Shown here one piece after another: positions 51,851 to 63,700 of a stretch of 64,000 bases of DNA. A program made the translations under genes and the position numbers. This DNA is from Juglans regia (Eukaryota; Streptophyta; Magnoliopsida; Fagales; Juglandaceae). The stretch spans positions 30,413,150 to 30,477,149 of the forward strand of contig NC_049910.1 of the NCBI RefSeq assembly GCF_001411555.2, written 5' to 3'. Position 1 is the first letter of the stretch. The number at the start of each line of letters is the position of its first letter. The notes beneath the pieces were generated by a model that was not told the origin of the DNA, searched no databases, and saw nothing but the letters and a program-made list of their open reading frames with translations.

Positions 51851-51970
51851 ATATATATACATATATGGAAAGGGCTGAAAAGTTGGAAACAAAGTGTGGC
51901 AATACAACAAGATTTTAGATCACAAATATTAAAGAAACCCAGCCAAAAAAGCATGTACTGCATATACATT

Positions 51971-52726
51971 TTTTTCAGCAGGTTGAACCATAGATTGTGC
52001 AGATATTTTCAAATCTGGAAGCATATGGACCATATCAATAGATTCCTACTAAAGAACAAGGATATGCCCATATCAATATCCTACAAAGCAAGTTTCTACC
52101 GATTTCTTGAAACTTTATGTTTCTGTACATGAGATGCAAATGACACAATCAAGAGAAACCATAAAGGCATAATTTCTATATAATAAGAAAATATTTCCAA
52201 TACAGATAAAAAAGAGAGTAGTTTTATGAGCAATGCCACATAAGTTTGTTGTGTAATAACTAGGCTATATTATAAGGCATCAACTCATTTAAGATGGAGA
52301 AGATCTGATAAAAGGTTCTTGATAACCAGCTGCAGCATAATTCCAATCAAGCGGCTAGCATTCAGTAAGAGTAGGCCCATTTTGAACATCTACATCAGTC
52401 ATCCAAACAGAAAGTCTAAACTCTCTAGGAACGATAACAAAACAACTTCTATAAACTATTTACAACCATCTATAAAACATCCATCAGCGTGCAGTAGTAC
52501 TACTGCCACCTTTTCCTCTCATTTAACTTCTCTTTACATTTATCCATGATCATCATCTACCTTTCTCTATCTCTAGATCTCTCACCCTTTTGTCCCTCAC
52601 CTGGCTCCTATTCTATGTACCTTTCTATCTCTGCCATCTATTTATTCTTCAATTTCAACCCTCCCCCAGTACTACCCCTGGCCTTCCCAATTAGAAATTA
52701 ACACCATTCAAGAGCAGGAAATTAAG
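51971..52726. other. Non-coding, then a WOX3-like 5' leader
   Basis: No protein match from 51971 to about 52540. From 52550 the sequence becomes pyrimidine-rich (ctttctctatctctagatc), as expected for a plant 5' untranslated leader, and leads into the ATG at 52727. No terminal repeat of the hAT element was found here. Confidence 0.5.
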
Positions 52727-53098
52727 ATGTCCCCAGTAGCTTCGTCAAGATGGTGCCCAACCTCAAAGCAACTCATGATCTTGGAAGAGATGTATAGGAG
52801 TGGGATTAGAACTCCTAATGCTTCTCAGATACAAAAGATCACAGCTAACCTCTCTTTCTATGGCAAGATTGAAGGCAAGAATGTCTTCTACTGGTTTCAA
52901 AACCACAAGCCAAGGGATAGACAGAAGCTCAGAAGGAAAGTCAGTAGGCAACAACAACTCCAGTAGCAACAACAACTCCATTATTATTACCATATGAATT
53001 GGACAAATGGTCGATTTCCTGGCTACTATGAGTCTCCTAGTTCTTCTGCTCTTCAACAACTTTCCTTCTTTGACAGAGCTGTTAGCTTTCTTCCTCAG
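52727..53098 (+). pseudogene. WOX3/PRESSED FLOWER-like homeobox exon, disrupted
   Basis: WOX3 proteins are nuclear transcription factors controlling lateral organ margins. The first 79 codons start [20 protein letters not shown] and carry the WUSCHEL-type homeodomain: [32 protein letters not shown] at 52964 (within a CAG/CAA-rich run) ends the frame. Beyond it the same frame continues to 53098 (YYYHMNWTNGRFPGYYESPS, SALQQLSFFDRA), where a GT donor follows. The recognition helix reads NHKPRDRQK where the family has NHKARDRQK, and EQLMI is KQLMI. No second exon is found in the following 500 bp. It is a pseudogene or truncated duplicate rather than a working gene. Confidence 0.85.
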
Positions 53099-54024
53099 GT
53101 ATTAATCTTTATTTATTGTTCTTAACTTGTTCAACTTTTAGTTGCTAAGTTAGCTACACATTTTGTTCATCTTGTATGAAGGTCGATAAAGCAAAATAAT
53201 TCTCATTCGATTGAATGAGAAATATAACGCCTTTACAGACCTTGAAACAAGTCAAAATAACCTATTGCAGGGTAATAATGTGGAAAACGTTTCTTGCAAA
53301 AATTAATTAATTTTGGGCTCGGAGTCAGACTACACTAAGTACACTTACGAGTTACAGTATCGCAAAGGCTGAACGGCGTAGACGACGGCAATATTAGTGG
53401 ATGACGGTGGCAAACGAGAACGGTGCAGCAGAGACTTAGAGAGGGAAGTGGGAACAGAGAAGATTTAGGAGAAGGGAGGGAGTGAGGGGAAGAAGAAGGA
53501 AGAAGGGGGGGTTCCTGCGTTTTGGACCCCCGTGTGAAGAAACGACATTGTTCCACACTAAGTGGAACAACGTTGCTTATTAAAGCCTTGGCGGCGTAAC
53601 TGTCGCTCCCTGTCCATGTGTGGAGTCTAAACGACCTCACGACATTTTGGCTGCCCTATGCGGATTGGGAGGGGTTACTTTCGCTCTTCTACTAAAGGTT
53701 GTCCCATCGACGAGTTTCCCACCCACGTGCAATGCCCGGGATTGGGTTGTGTCAACCATGCACCCAACTGGTGACTGTTGTGTCATCACGTCACCTTGTA
53801 CACTTCCCTAGAATTGTCACATCCCTTCCATTCCTGACTTGTAGTCGCTTCATTGCCTGCCAAACACCAACCGTCACCCCCTCCCCTATTTAAACCCTTG
53901 TTCCCCTTTTGTTCCTCCCATTTTTGCCTCTGCATTCCCAAAATCCTCTTGTTCTTTCTTCTTCAAGCTTTCCTTAGAGTCTTTTTCTCTTTCCTGCTCC
54001 CATATTCTCTTCGTGTGTCTTGCC
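53099..54024. other. Non-coding; possible retroelement leader
   Basis: Intron-like AT-rich sequence to about 53300, then GC-richer sequence with a CTATTTAAAC box near 53885 that could be the promoter of the following retroelement. No LTR ends could be fixed. Confidence 0.4.
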
Positions 54025-56335
54025 ATGGTTGCACCTAGCGAAACCGAAGGCTGCATCCTCTCCTTCACTAGGAGGAATTGGGAGTTGATCGTAACAATCG
54101 ACGACCTCTTGGCAAACGTCGTACACCATTCCTCCTAAGGTGGTTATGGAGATTCCAGGCCGCCGTGTTCCTGATGTGGATGCGGATGGGATGGCGACAC
54201 GAGTGCATCCTCAACGGGACATCCTCAACTTCTTGAAGTTGGCTCCCGCGCAACTCCACCCCAATGCCAGGTGAATTATGGTGGCGAGTTGCATAATCTT
54301 TCGACAAGTGTTGAGCGAGGGCCCGAATGACTATCCCGACTTGACTGCTCGAGAGTTCTTGTTGGTCTACAGGATTTGCGCCTTGATGAGAGCTTGTGCA
54401 GTTTCCAATCTCAGGCCGCAGAGAAGTGCTTCGTCACTCTGGAGAGGCACTTTTCTTCCATCAAGGAATGGCAACGACACTTCTTTTTTGTCTCCTGCTT
54501 GGCTTAGGAGTATCCCCAGGGAAAGGAAGTTTATCAGAAATTTCTTGTTCGGGCTGTTAGGGCCAACGTACAGTGGAGTCAAACCCTCTCGATCAAACTG
54601 TCTGAGAGAAAGGAGTTCAGAGTCACAACTATTTTGTCTTAGGTGGCCGCTGCCCACCTTGTTGCGTCTGAGATGGACGCACTGTTGACAGAGGTTAACA
54701 TCAGGCTACAATTGCTCCATCCCAACCGATCCTTTGTGCTCGGTCCAGAGTTTTTGTCTGTTCCCTTCTATTCTCCTGGGTGGAAGTGCCAGCCTTCCCC
54801 TCGTGTGGTTGATGATCCTAGCAAACAAGGTCGGACCGACGACAGCAATGCTAAGGTCGTCCCTGGGTCTAGGGCTTGGGGCCCGGGGCCCCCGTTTTCA
54901 CCCATCATGCTCTTTCCGCTCCGTTCCATGGAGCTCTTCTCGTGGGGCTCCAGCCAATTCATCAAGTTGACCTTCGTCGGGATCTGCATTCAATGAGTTC
55001 GACACTGCTTCCCGACCACCTCCACCGCACGCCCCTCGTGGTACCTCTCACAGCTCGTTTCACTCGGCATTGACGGTGTTTGCTCGGAGTACTTTCGGTA
55101 GCAACTCTTCCCAAGCTTATGAGGGCACCTTCCATCGAGGCTCATCCAACTCTTCTTGCCAAGTCCTAGCCATCGATGTCGCTCACCCTTCATTCATGCA
55201 GCCTGTGGCCCCGCTGATGATAGCCACTTTTGGCGATGATGAGGATAAGGAGGATGACCTCATTGACCTCGTCCTCAACGTTGTATTTCTCAACGCCTTC
55301 ATGACTCCTGCTCCTCGCGGGGCCTTCTCGGCAGTCGAGTCCCTACCTTCCTTCGAAGATACTCTTGCCGAAGAGGAAGCTGCTCGTGCCATGCCTTCGG
55401 TCGAAAAGATGGATTCCCCATCTCCCCCAATGCCTCTAATCCTTGCTCACCACGGGGGGCCCGAGCTGGGCTCCCACCAAGCACAAGAGCGCAATGACGA
55501 CCGGGTCTCAACCCCCTCAACCTTGCTGGGGCACTCTCCGGAGCTCGACGTTGAGTCTTTCTCAGTCTTCGACGACTAAGTGCCACAGCCCCTTATAGGA
55601 TCTAATGTGCCCCCAGGTAGAAGGGATCATTCCTGTGGTCGAGGAAATGCTCGTAGTCATGGAGGTGATCTCTTCCTCTACCTCCATTATTCACAAGGAG
55701 AGCCCGACCCCGGGTGGATTGAAAGATTTATTGACAGGGATGTCCGCCCAAGTTGAGACGGAGTCTTGGGGCTCGAGTTGCCTGTTGGAGGAGCCTTCCT
55801 TTCCTCTTGGAGCCCAAGATTTGGAGGGACCTATTTCTGCTAGTCGGGCTCAAGCGAGCCCGGGCTTGTCTTCTCCTGAAACCCTTCCTCGGGGGCTTTC
55901 ATCTTTTCCGATGTTGGCTGGTGTTAGACCATCCTCACATTCGGGGATCAAAAGTGCCCAAGCAACTGTCCTAGTCTTTGAGAGGGCCCACTTTTCTCAG
56001 GTATCCCCAGTCCCAGCATTTTAGTTTATTTTTTGTGTCTTTCCTCTAATGATCGTGGGCAAACAAGAAGCCCTCTAGGAAGAGAACCGGGTGCTCTTTT
56101 CCCTGTCCCTTCTTGCTCCCCTGGAGGTTTGAAAGTGAACCAGGAAATAATCGAGCTGACCTTAGTGCATGATGGTTTAATGGAGGACCTGGAAACGCTG
56201 AGGGAGTCCAGCAAACTTCTACGCTCAAAGAACAATGGGCTTCACAAGGATAAGAAGTCGAAGGACAAGGAGCTGGGCTCAGCAAGGGAGGAAAGTTTGA
56301 AGCTCGCGAGGGAGATCCAAAGCCTTGGCTTGTAG
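54025..56335 (+). pseudogene. Gypsy-type transposon gag-like gene (PF04195-like), decayed
   Basis: It starts MVAPSETEGCILSFTRRNWE, reaches a stop, then continues with VPDVDADGMATRVHPQRD and FLKLAPAQLHPNAR, the hallmark of the putative gypsy-type transposon domain. Further blocks, in a shifted frame, are HFSSIKEWQRHFFFVSCLA and KLSERKEFRV. A Pro/Ser- and acid-rich linker occupies 55070-56024, and 56130-56330 encodes a coiled coil (LMEDLETLRESSKLLRSKN, ELGSAREESLKLAREIQSLG). At least three frameshifts or stops break it. Reverse transcriptase and integrase are not seen. The coding end runs directly into the 115-bp tandem array. Confidence 0.65.
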
Positions 56336-59300
56336 CACGAAAGTTGGCAAGTCAAAAAACTTGTGTTCGACTGCTGTCAATGGGGCAGGGCTCGGGATGC
56401 CCTTGCCCTAGAAAATACATCATGGCAAGTCGTAAGACTTGTCTTGTAGCACGAAACTCGACAAGTCAATGGACTTTTGTCTGACTGGCTTTCGATGGGG
56501 CAGGGCTCGAGAGGCCTTGGCCCTAGCGACTGCATCATGGCGAGTCTAGAGACTCAGATTGTAGCACGAGGGTCGGCATGTCAAGGGACTTGTGTTTGAC
56601 TAGCTTAGGACGAGGCAGGGCGAGGGAGGCCCTGGCCATACCCAATGCATTGTGGCAAGTCGAGAGACTCATCTTATAGCTCGAAGATCGACAAGTCAAG
56701 GGACTTATGTCCGACTGGCCGTCGATGGGGCAGAGCTCGGGAGGTTCTTGCCCTAGCCAATTGATTTTGGCAAGTCTACAGACTCGGCTTGAAGCACGAA
56801 GGTTGGAAAGTGATGGGACTTGTGTCTAATTGGTTGTCAATGGGAAAGCGCTCGAGAGGCCCTGGCTCTAGCCAGTGCATCGTGGCGAGTCTAAAGACTC
56901 AGCTTCTAGCCACAATATCAGCAAGTCAATGGACTTCTGTCGACGGGTTGTGGGTGGGGCAGGTTTTGGGAGGTCCTGGCCCTAGCCAATGCATCGTGAC
57001 GTGTCTAAAGACTCAGCTTGTAGCACAATAGTCAGCAAGTCAATGGACTTGTGTCCAACTGGCTATCAATGGGGCAGAGCTCGGGAGGCTCTAGCTCTAA
57101 CCAATGGATTGTGGCAAGTCTAAAAACTCGGTTCGAAGCACAAAGGTCAGTAAGTAAAGGGACTTGTGTCCGACTAGTTGTGGGCGAGGCATGGTTTGGG
57201 ACGCCCTGGCCCTAGCCAATGCATTGTGGTGAGTCTGGAGATTCGACTTATAGTACGAAGGTCAAAAAGTCAAGGGACTTGTGTCCAACTGGTTGTCGAT
57301 GGGGCAGGGCTCGAGAGGCCCTCGCGCTAGCCAATGCATTGTGCCAAGTCAAGTGACTCGACTTGTAGCATGAAGGTCGGCAAGTGAAGGGACTTGCGTC
57401 TGACTGACTGCCATGGGGCAGGAGTCTAGCGGCCTTGGCCCTAATGAATGCATCGTGGCAACTCTAGAGACTCATCTTGCAACACGAAGGTCGGTAAGTC
57501 AAAAGACTTTTATAGACTGGCTGTGGGGGGTAGGGCTCGCGAGGTCTTGGCCCTAGCTAATGCATCATGAAAAGTCCAGAGACTCAGCTTGTAGCACAAA
57601 GGTCGACAAGTCAGGAGATTTGTGTCTGATTGGTTGTTGACAGGGCAGGGCTCAGGAGGCCCTGGTCCTAGCTAATGAATCGTGGTAGAACGAAAGTCAA
57701 CAAATCAAGTGACTTATGTCTGATTGGCTATCGATGGGGCAGGGCTCGGGAGGCCTTGACCCTAGCCAATTCATCATGGCGAGTCGATAGACTCATCTTG
57801 TAGCACGATGGTCGACAAGTCAAGGGATTTGTGTCCGACTGGCTGTCGATGAGGTAAAGCTCGGTAGGCTCTAGCCTTAACCAATGGATTGTGGCAAGTC
57901 TAGAGACTCGACTTGAAGCAAGAAGGTCGGCAAGTCAAGGGACTTGTGTCTGGCTAGTTGTGGGTGAGGCAGGGCTCGGGAGGCCTTGGCCCTAGCCAAT
58001 GCATCGTGGCTAGTCTAGAGACTCGTTTTGTAGAACGAAGGTCGACAGCTCAATGGAGTTGTGTCCGACTGGCTGTCAATGTGCAGCGCTTGAGAGGCCC
58101 TGACCCTAGCCAATGTATCGTGGCGAATCGAGAGACTTGTCTTGTAGCATGAAGGTCGACAAGTCAAGGGACATACGTCTGACTGGGTGTCGATGGGGTA
58201 GGGCTAGGGAGGCCTTTGCCCTAGCCAATACATCGTGACGAATCCAAAGACTCAACTTGTAGCATGAAGGTCGGCAAGTCAAGAAACTTGTGTTCGACTA
58301 GCTGTTGGCAGGGAAGAGCTCGGGAGGCTTTAGCCTTAACCAATGCAATGTGTCAAGTCTAGAGACTTGGCTTGTGGCACGAAAGTTAGCAAGTCAAGGG
58401 ACTTGTATCCAACCAGTTGTGGGCAGGGCAGGGCTCGGGAGGCCCTGGACCTACCCAATGCATCGTGGCGAGTCTAGATACTCATCTTGTAGCACGAAAG
58501 TCGACAAATCAAGGGACTTGTGTCCGACTGGCTATCAATGGGGAGGGGCTCTGGATGCCAAGACCCTAGTGGCGAGTTGACAAACTCGTCTTGTAGCACG
58601 AAGGTTGACAAGTAAACGGACTTGTGTCTGACTGGCTATTAATGGGGCAGAGCTCGGGAGGTTCTAGCCTTACCAATTCATCATGGAAAGTCTAGAGACT
58701 TGGCTTGAAGCACGAAGGTCGGCAAGTGAAGGTACTTGTGTCCAACTAACTGTGGGCGAAGCAGGGCTCAAGAGGCCTTGGCCCTAGCTAATGCATCGTG
58801 GCGAGTCAAGAGACTCTACTTGTAGCACAAAGGTCGGCAATTCAAGGGACTTGTGTTCTACTGGTTGTCGATGGGGTAGAGCTCGGGAGGCCTTAGCCCT
58901 AGCCAATGCATTGTGGTGAGTCCAGAGACTCGACTTGTAGCATGAAGGTCAGCAAGTGAATGGAGTTGTGTCCGATTGGCTGTTGATTGAGCAGGGCTCG
59001 AGAGGCCTTAGCCCTAGCCAATGCATTGTGGTGAGTCCAGAGACTCGACTTGTAGCATGAAGGTCAGCAAGTGAATGGAGTTGTGTCCGATTGGCTGTTG
59101 ATTGAGCAGGGCTCGAGAGGCCCTAGCCCTAGCTAGTGCATCATGGCGAGTCTAGAGACTTGGCTTGTAGCACGAAGGTCAGGAAGTTAAAGAACTTTAG
59201 TCCGACTGGCTGTGGGTGGGGCAGAGCTCAGGAGGCCCTGGCCCTAGCCAATGGATCCTGAAGAGTCCAGAAACTCAGCTTGTAGCAAGAAGGTAGGTGA

Positions 59301-59907
59301 GTCAAGTGACTTGTGTTTGACTGGCTATGGGCGAGGCATGGCTTAGGAGGCCTGGCCCTAGCCAACGCATCATGGTGAGTCCAGAGACTCAACTTGTAGC
59401 ACGAAGGTTGAAAACTCAAGGGACTTGTGCTCGACTGGCTGTTGATAGGGCAGGGCTCAGGAGGCCCTAGGCCTAGCCAATGCATTGTGGCGAGTCTAGA
59501 GACTTGACATGTAACACGAAGGTCGGCAAGTGAATGGAGTTGTATTCGACTGGCTGTTGATGCAGTAGGGCTCGAGAGGTCCTGGCCCTAGCCAGTGCAT
59601 CGTGGTGAGTCTAGAGACTCAGCTCGTAGCACGAAGGTTGGCAAGTTAAGGGAATTGTGTCCGACTGCTTGTGGGTGGGGCAAAGCTCGGGAGGCTCTAG
59701 CTCTAACCAATGCATATTGGAAAGTCTAGAGACTCCTCTTGAAGAACGAAGGTGGGCAAGTCAAGGGACTTATGTCGGACTGGCTATGGGTGAGGCAAGG
59801 TTTGGGAGGCCTTGGCCCTAGCCAATGCATTGTGGCAAGTTTAGAGATTCGACTTGTAGCACTAACGTCTGCAAGTGAATGGAGTTGTGTCTGACTGGCT
59901 GTTGATG
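56325..59907 (+). repeat. Tandem array, about 31 units of about 115 bp
   Basis: Each unit carries gtagcacgaaggtcggcaag, gggacttgtgtccgactggc, a gggcagggctcgggaggccc block, tagccaatgcatcgtggcga and gtctagagactc. Starts of the gtagcacgaa string fall near 56334, 56450, 56560, then about every 115 bp up to 59856. Divergence between units is moderate, but 58918-59032 and the next unit are identical over roughly one period. Two short hairpins per unit are possible (caagtc/gacttg and gagtc/gactc). It is GC-rich compared with the flanks. It starts at the end of a retroelement coding region and is cut on the right by a copia LTR. Confidence 0.95.
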
Positions 59908-60113
59908 TGTTACGGAGATAATTTAGGGATTTGATTTGTAATATTTTAGGGATGTTTTCCTTAATATCTAGATTGTATATAGCAGATAATTAGGTTGAAA
60001 AAAAGTTGGAAACACTTACCTTGTATAGTATTTAGGTGCTGATTAACTATGTAAATCTCTTCTATTTAATCAAAGGAAACCCTATGGAAAGGGTACTCAG
60101 ACCAACTTTGACA
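59908..60113 (+). repeat. Copia 5' LTR (206 bp)
   Basis: It begins TGTTACGGAG and ends ACTTTGACA, directly before a primer-site-like sequence. TTGAT (59903-59907) would be the left target copy, but the right end of the element is outside the window. Confidence 0.7.
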
Positions 60114-60126
60114 TCGTACCAGAGCC
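60114..60126 (+). promoter_or_regulatory. Copia primer-binding site, degenerate
   Basis: TCGTACCAGAGCC matches the initiator-Met primer site (TGGTATCAGAGC) with two to three changes, at the LTR boundary. Confidence 0.6.
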
Positions 60127-60790
60127 CTTCTAATTTTCGTCACTTTGGTCTTAATCACAAGGTGCGATTTTTCTTCACTATTCTTGGGAGAATTTGTTTT
60201 TCTTATGCCGCAAGTTCATTCTTGCTCTTAGTGGGTCTTGGTGCTTTCTGTGGGGTCAAACCTTGTGGGTTTGAGTTTTTGGTGGTTGTCGGACCAGTTT
60301 CTCAGAGTTGCGAACTCTGTCCTTCGGTGCGAGGCACTTCTCTCGATGATTTTTGGAGGTGGCTGTGCCTCTTTGTGGCTGTCGGCATTCTCTCGTGGTT
60401 GTTGTGTGGTAGTCGATCATTTCTGGCATGGCTAACATTGGAGCTAGTCCTCGCCTTCTCTCTCACGGTGCTTGATTTGAAGTGGCTTGGTCGATGTGGG
60501 ATCATCGGCTCTCTCTGCGGCCGATGGCAGTTTCTGTGGCGGTTGCAAGGTGCTCAGCTTCCTCTAATTGATGTTGGTGCAGGGTGCACCTTCTTCTCTG
60601 CATCATATCGAGCCTAAGGGCACTCTGCCATTGTGCAGTAGGTATCATTACTTGGGCTTCTTTCTTGTGGGCTTACCTTGGCGTTACCTGGGCTTCATTA
60701 TTATTGCCCATCTGTTATTGTTATTCCTTTGTCGTGACTACCTGCATTTATTTGATTGGATATATTCCTGTTTTCTCTGTCACTTTCATC
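60127..60790. other. Copia leader region, no supported gene
   Basis: A 660-bp stretch between the primer site and the gag start. A 193-codon open frame crosses the LTR and leader (60036-60617), but it has no recognisable domain and begins inside the LTR, so it is not called a gene. Confidence 0.5.
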
Positions 60791-63700
60791 ATGTCTATTG
60801 AGAATACTATTGTTCGCTTTACTGGAAAGAATTTTCCTACTTGGGCATTTCAGTTTAAGATGTTTTTGAAAGGGAAAGAATTATCCAATCATATTGATAG
60901 TTTTGCTAAGGTTCCCAGTGATGAAAAGGAATTTGCTCAATGGGAGGTCAAGGATGCTAAGGTGATCTCTTTGCTGTTGGGGACGATTGACTCTCACCTT
61001 GTGACCAATCTTCGTTGTTTTACTATGGCCCAGGCTATGTGGGATTATCTTCACCGAATTTACCACCAAGATCACAGTGCTCAAAAGTTCCAATTGGAGT
61101 TGGAAATTAGTAATTACAATCAAGGTAATTTATCTATTGAACAATTTTATTTTGGTTTTATTAACCTTTGGAGCGAGTATTCTGCTATTGTTCATGCTAA
61201 GATTCCCCCTGCAGCACTCATAGCTTTTCAAGCGATTCATGCTGAGAGTCAACGCGATAAGCTTTTGATGAAACTTCGACCTAAATTTGAGCCTGTTCAA
61301 GCTGGTTTATTAAACTATAATCCAGTTCCTTCCTTGGATATTTGCTTGGCAGAATTATTGCATGAAGAACAGCGGTTATCCACTCAGATGGGTATGACTT
61401 GAGAAGATCTTTTCTTAGGCTGTGAATGTAGCCTATGCAGCACAAGGGAGAGGGATGAACAAGTTGTAGTGTTTCAGTTGCAAGGAGTTCGGTCATATTG
61501 CTCACAATTGTCCGAAGAAAGTTTGTAACTACTGCAAGAAAGAGGGTCATATCATCAAAGACTGTCGGGTGAGGCCTTAGAATCGCCAATCCCAAGCCTT
61601 TCAAGCTGTTGTTCAGTCCTCGTCTTCTTATGCGCCCCCCACTGTAAGCTCTGATTAATCTGTTCTCACACCTGCCATGTCCAACAAATGATAGTGTCTA
61701 CTTTTACAGCTTTAGGCCTGCAAGGTACGGATCCTAATTCTACTTCTTCTTGGATTGTTGATTCGGGTGCATCTAATCATATGACTGTAGTACGACGGGT
61801 CTCCATAGTGTTCATAAGTATGGAGGCACGCAAACTATTCAGATTGCTGATGACAGTACACTTCCTATTACTGTTGCTGGTACTTTGGGCTCTTCATTTA
61901 ACAATGTTTTTGTCTCTCGTAGATTATCTACCAATTTGATTTCTGTTGGACAATTGGTGGATAATAACTGTGATGTTCAATTCTCTTGTGGTGGTTGTCT
62001 TGTGCAGGATCAGGTGTCGAAGATGGTAATCGCGAAAGGGCCTAAAGTGGGACGTCTATTTCCTTTATAGTTTTCTATTCCTAATGTTGTTTCATTTGCT
62101 TATATAGCTACTGCCAATAATAATGAAGTCTAGCATAAGAAATTAGGTCCTCCTAATTCTGTTGTCTTGACTCATCTTTTGAAACATGATTTTTTGGTAA
62201 ATAAGGATTCATTTTCTTCTTCTCCTGTATCTTTTGATTGTGCCATTTGTCGTCTTGGTAAAAGTAAAACTTTACATTTTCCTGCGCATGGTAGTCGTGC
62301 TTCTAATTGCTTTGAGATTGTGCATACGGATGTTTGGGGTGTCAATCCTGTTATTTCTCATGGCCAGTATCATTATTTTGTGACGTTTATCAATGATTAT
62401 CGTCGATTTACTTGGATCTATTTTCTATGTTCTAAAGCTGACGTGTATTTTGTTTTTCAAAAATTTGTTGCGCTTGTTGAGACACACTCTTAGATGTCGT
62501 TCGTACTTTGTTGATTGATTCTTCTGTACCTTCTAAGTTTTGGGTAGAAGCTTTATCCATTGCCATTTATTTGATTAATCGTTTACCTACTGCCACTCTA
62601 AATTATGATTCTCCCTATTTTTGATTATTTGGCATATCTCTTGAGTATCAATCATTTCATACTTTTGGGTGTGTTTGTTTTGTTCATCTGCCACCTGTTG
62701 ATCGTCATAAGCTTGATGCCCAATCTATCATGTGTGCTTTTACGGGATATAGCCCTACTCAGAAAGGATTTGTTTGTTATGATGCTTATGTAAACAAATT
62801 CCAGATCTCTCAGAATGTGCTTTTCTTCGAAAATCAATATTTCTTTCATTGTCAGGTTATTTCTGATCCTTCTATTACTCTTCTACCTGCTTTTGATGAT
62901 GTGCCTTCTTCTATTGAGCGATTTAAACCAGTGTGGTGTATCATAGACGTCCTCCTTCAACGCCTATTATAGACATTGATCCATCATCTAATTTTGCGAT
63001 TCCTATACCTCGGCACTCCACCTGGGTTACACATCCACCAGATAGGTATGGTTTTTCTCATACCTCCCTTACTGCCACTCTCGACACTGTGTCTGTTCCT
63101 CACTCTTATACTCAGGCAGCCACCCAAGCATGTTGGGAGCAGGCCATGCAAGAAGAAATCCAAGCTCTTCAAGCCAATCACACTTGGGATCTTATGACTT
63201 GTCCCTCTGGTGTCAAACCAATTGGTTGTAAATGGGTGTACTCAGTCAAGTTTCAGTCTGATGGCTCACTGGACAGATATAAGGCCAGTCTCGTGGCTCT
63301 TGGGAACTGGCAGGATTATGGTATTGATTATGAAGAGACATTTGCACCTGTTGCCAAAATGACTACTGTACGGACTATCTTGGCACTTGCTACGTCGTAG
63401 GGGTGGTCTCTCCGGCAGATGGACGTAAAGAATGCTTTTCTACATGGGGATTTGAAGGAAGCAATCTATATGTCTCCACCTCCCGGCATGTTTGCTACAC
63501 CATCCTTAGAGGTTTGTCGGATACGCCGATCCTTGTATAGACTAAAACAGGCTCCGTGTGCATGGTTTGATAAATTTCGCTCTACTCTACTTGCTTTTAA
63601 CTTTACTCAAAGTCAGTTTGATTCCTTTCTGTTTCTTTGCAAGACTTCTGTAGGAATTGTATTGCTTCTAGTATATGTTGACGACATTGTGATTATTGGC

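Larger units (their letters stand above)
24258..51970 (-). mobile_element. Broken hAT transposon, interrupted by an LTR array and a solo LTR
   Basis: Minus-strand hAT transposase pieces at 51850-51533 and 31238-29375 belong to one gene split by the LTR array. The solo LTR at 24676-29049 probably lies in its 3' flank. The left edge may be the TAGGGCTCGG at 24258, next to a gagtcggag-rich patch (24300-24375). No matching right terminal repeat was found, so the right limit given is only the end of recognisable coding sequence. Confidence 0.55.

Noticed and set aside
53314..53325. GGGCTCGGAGTC as the right terminal repeat of the broken hAT element
   Set aside because: It is in the same orientation as the left TAGGGCTCGG rather than inverted, and no 8-bp duplication matches.
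57958..59485. Open frames inside the 115-bp array
   Set aside because: They arise from the repeat unit in chance frames and lack domains or consistent start sites.
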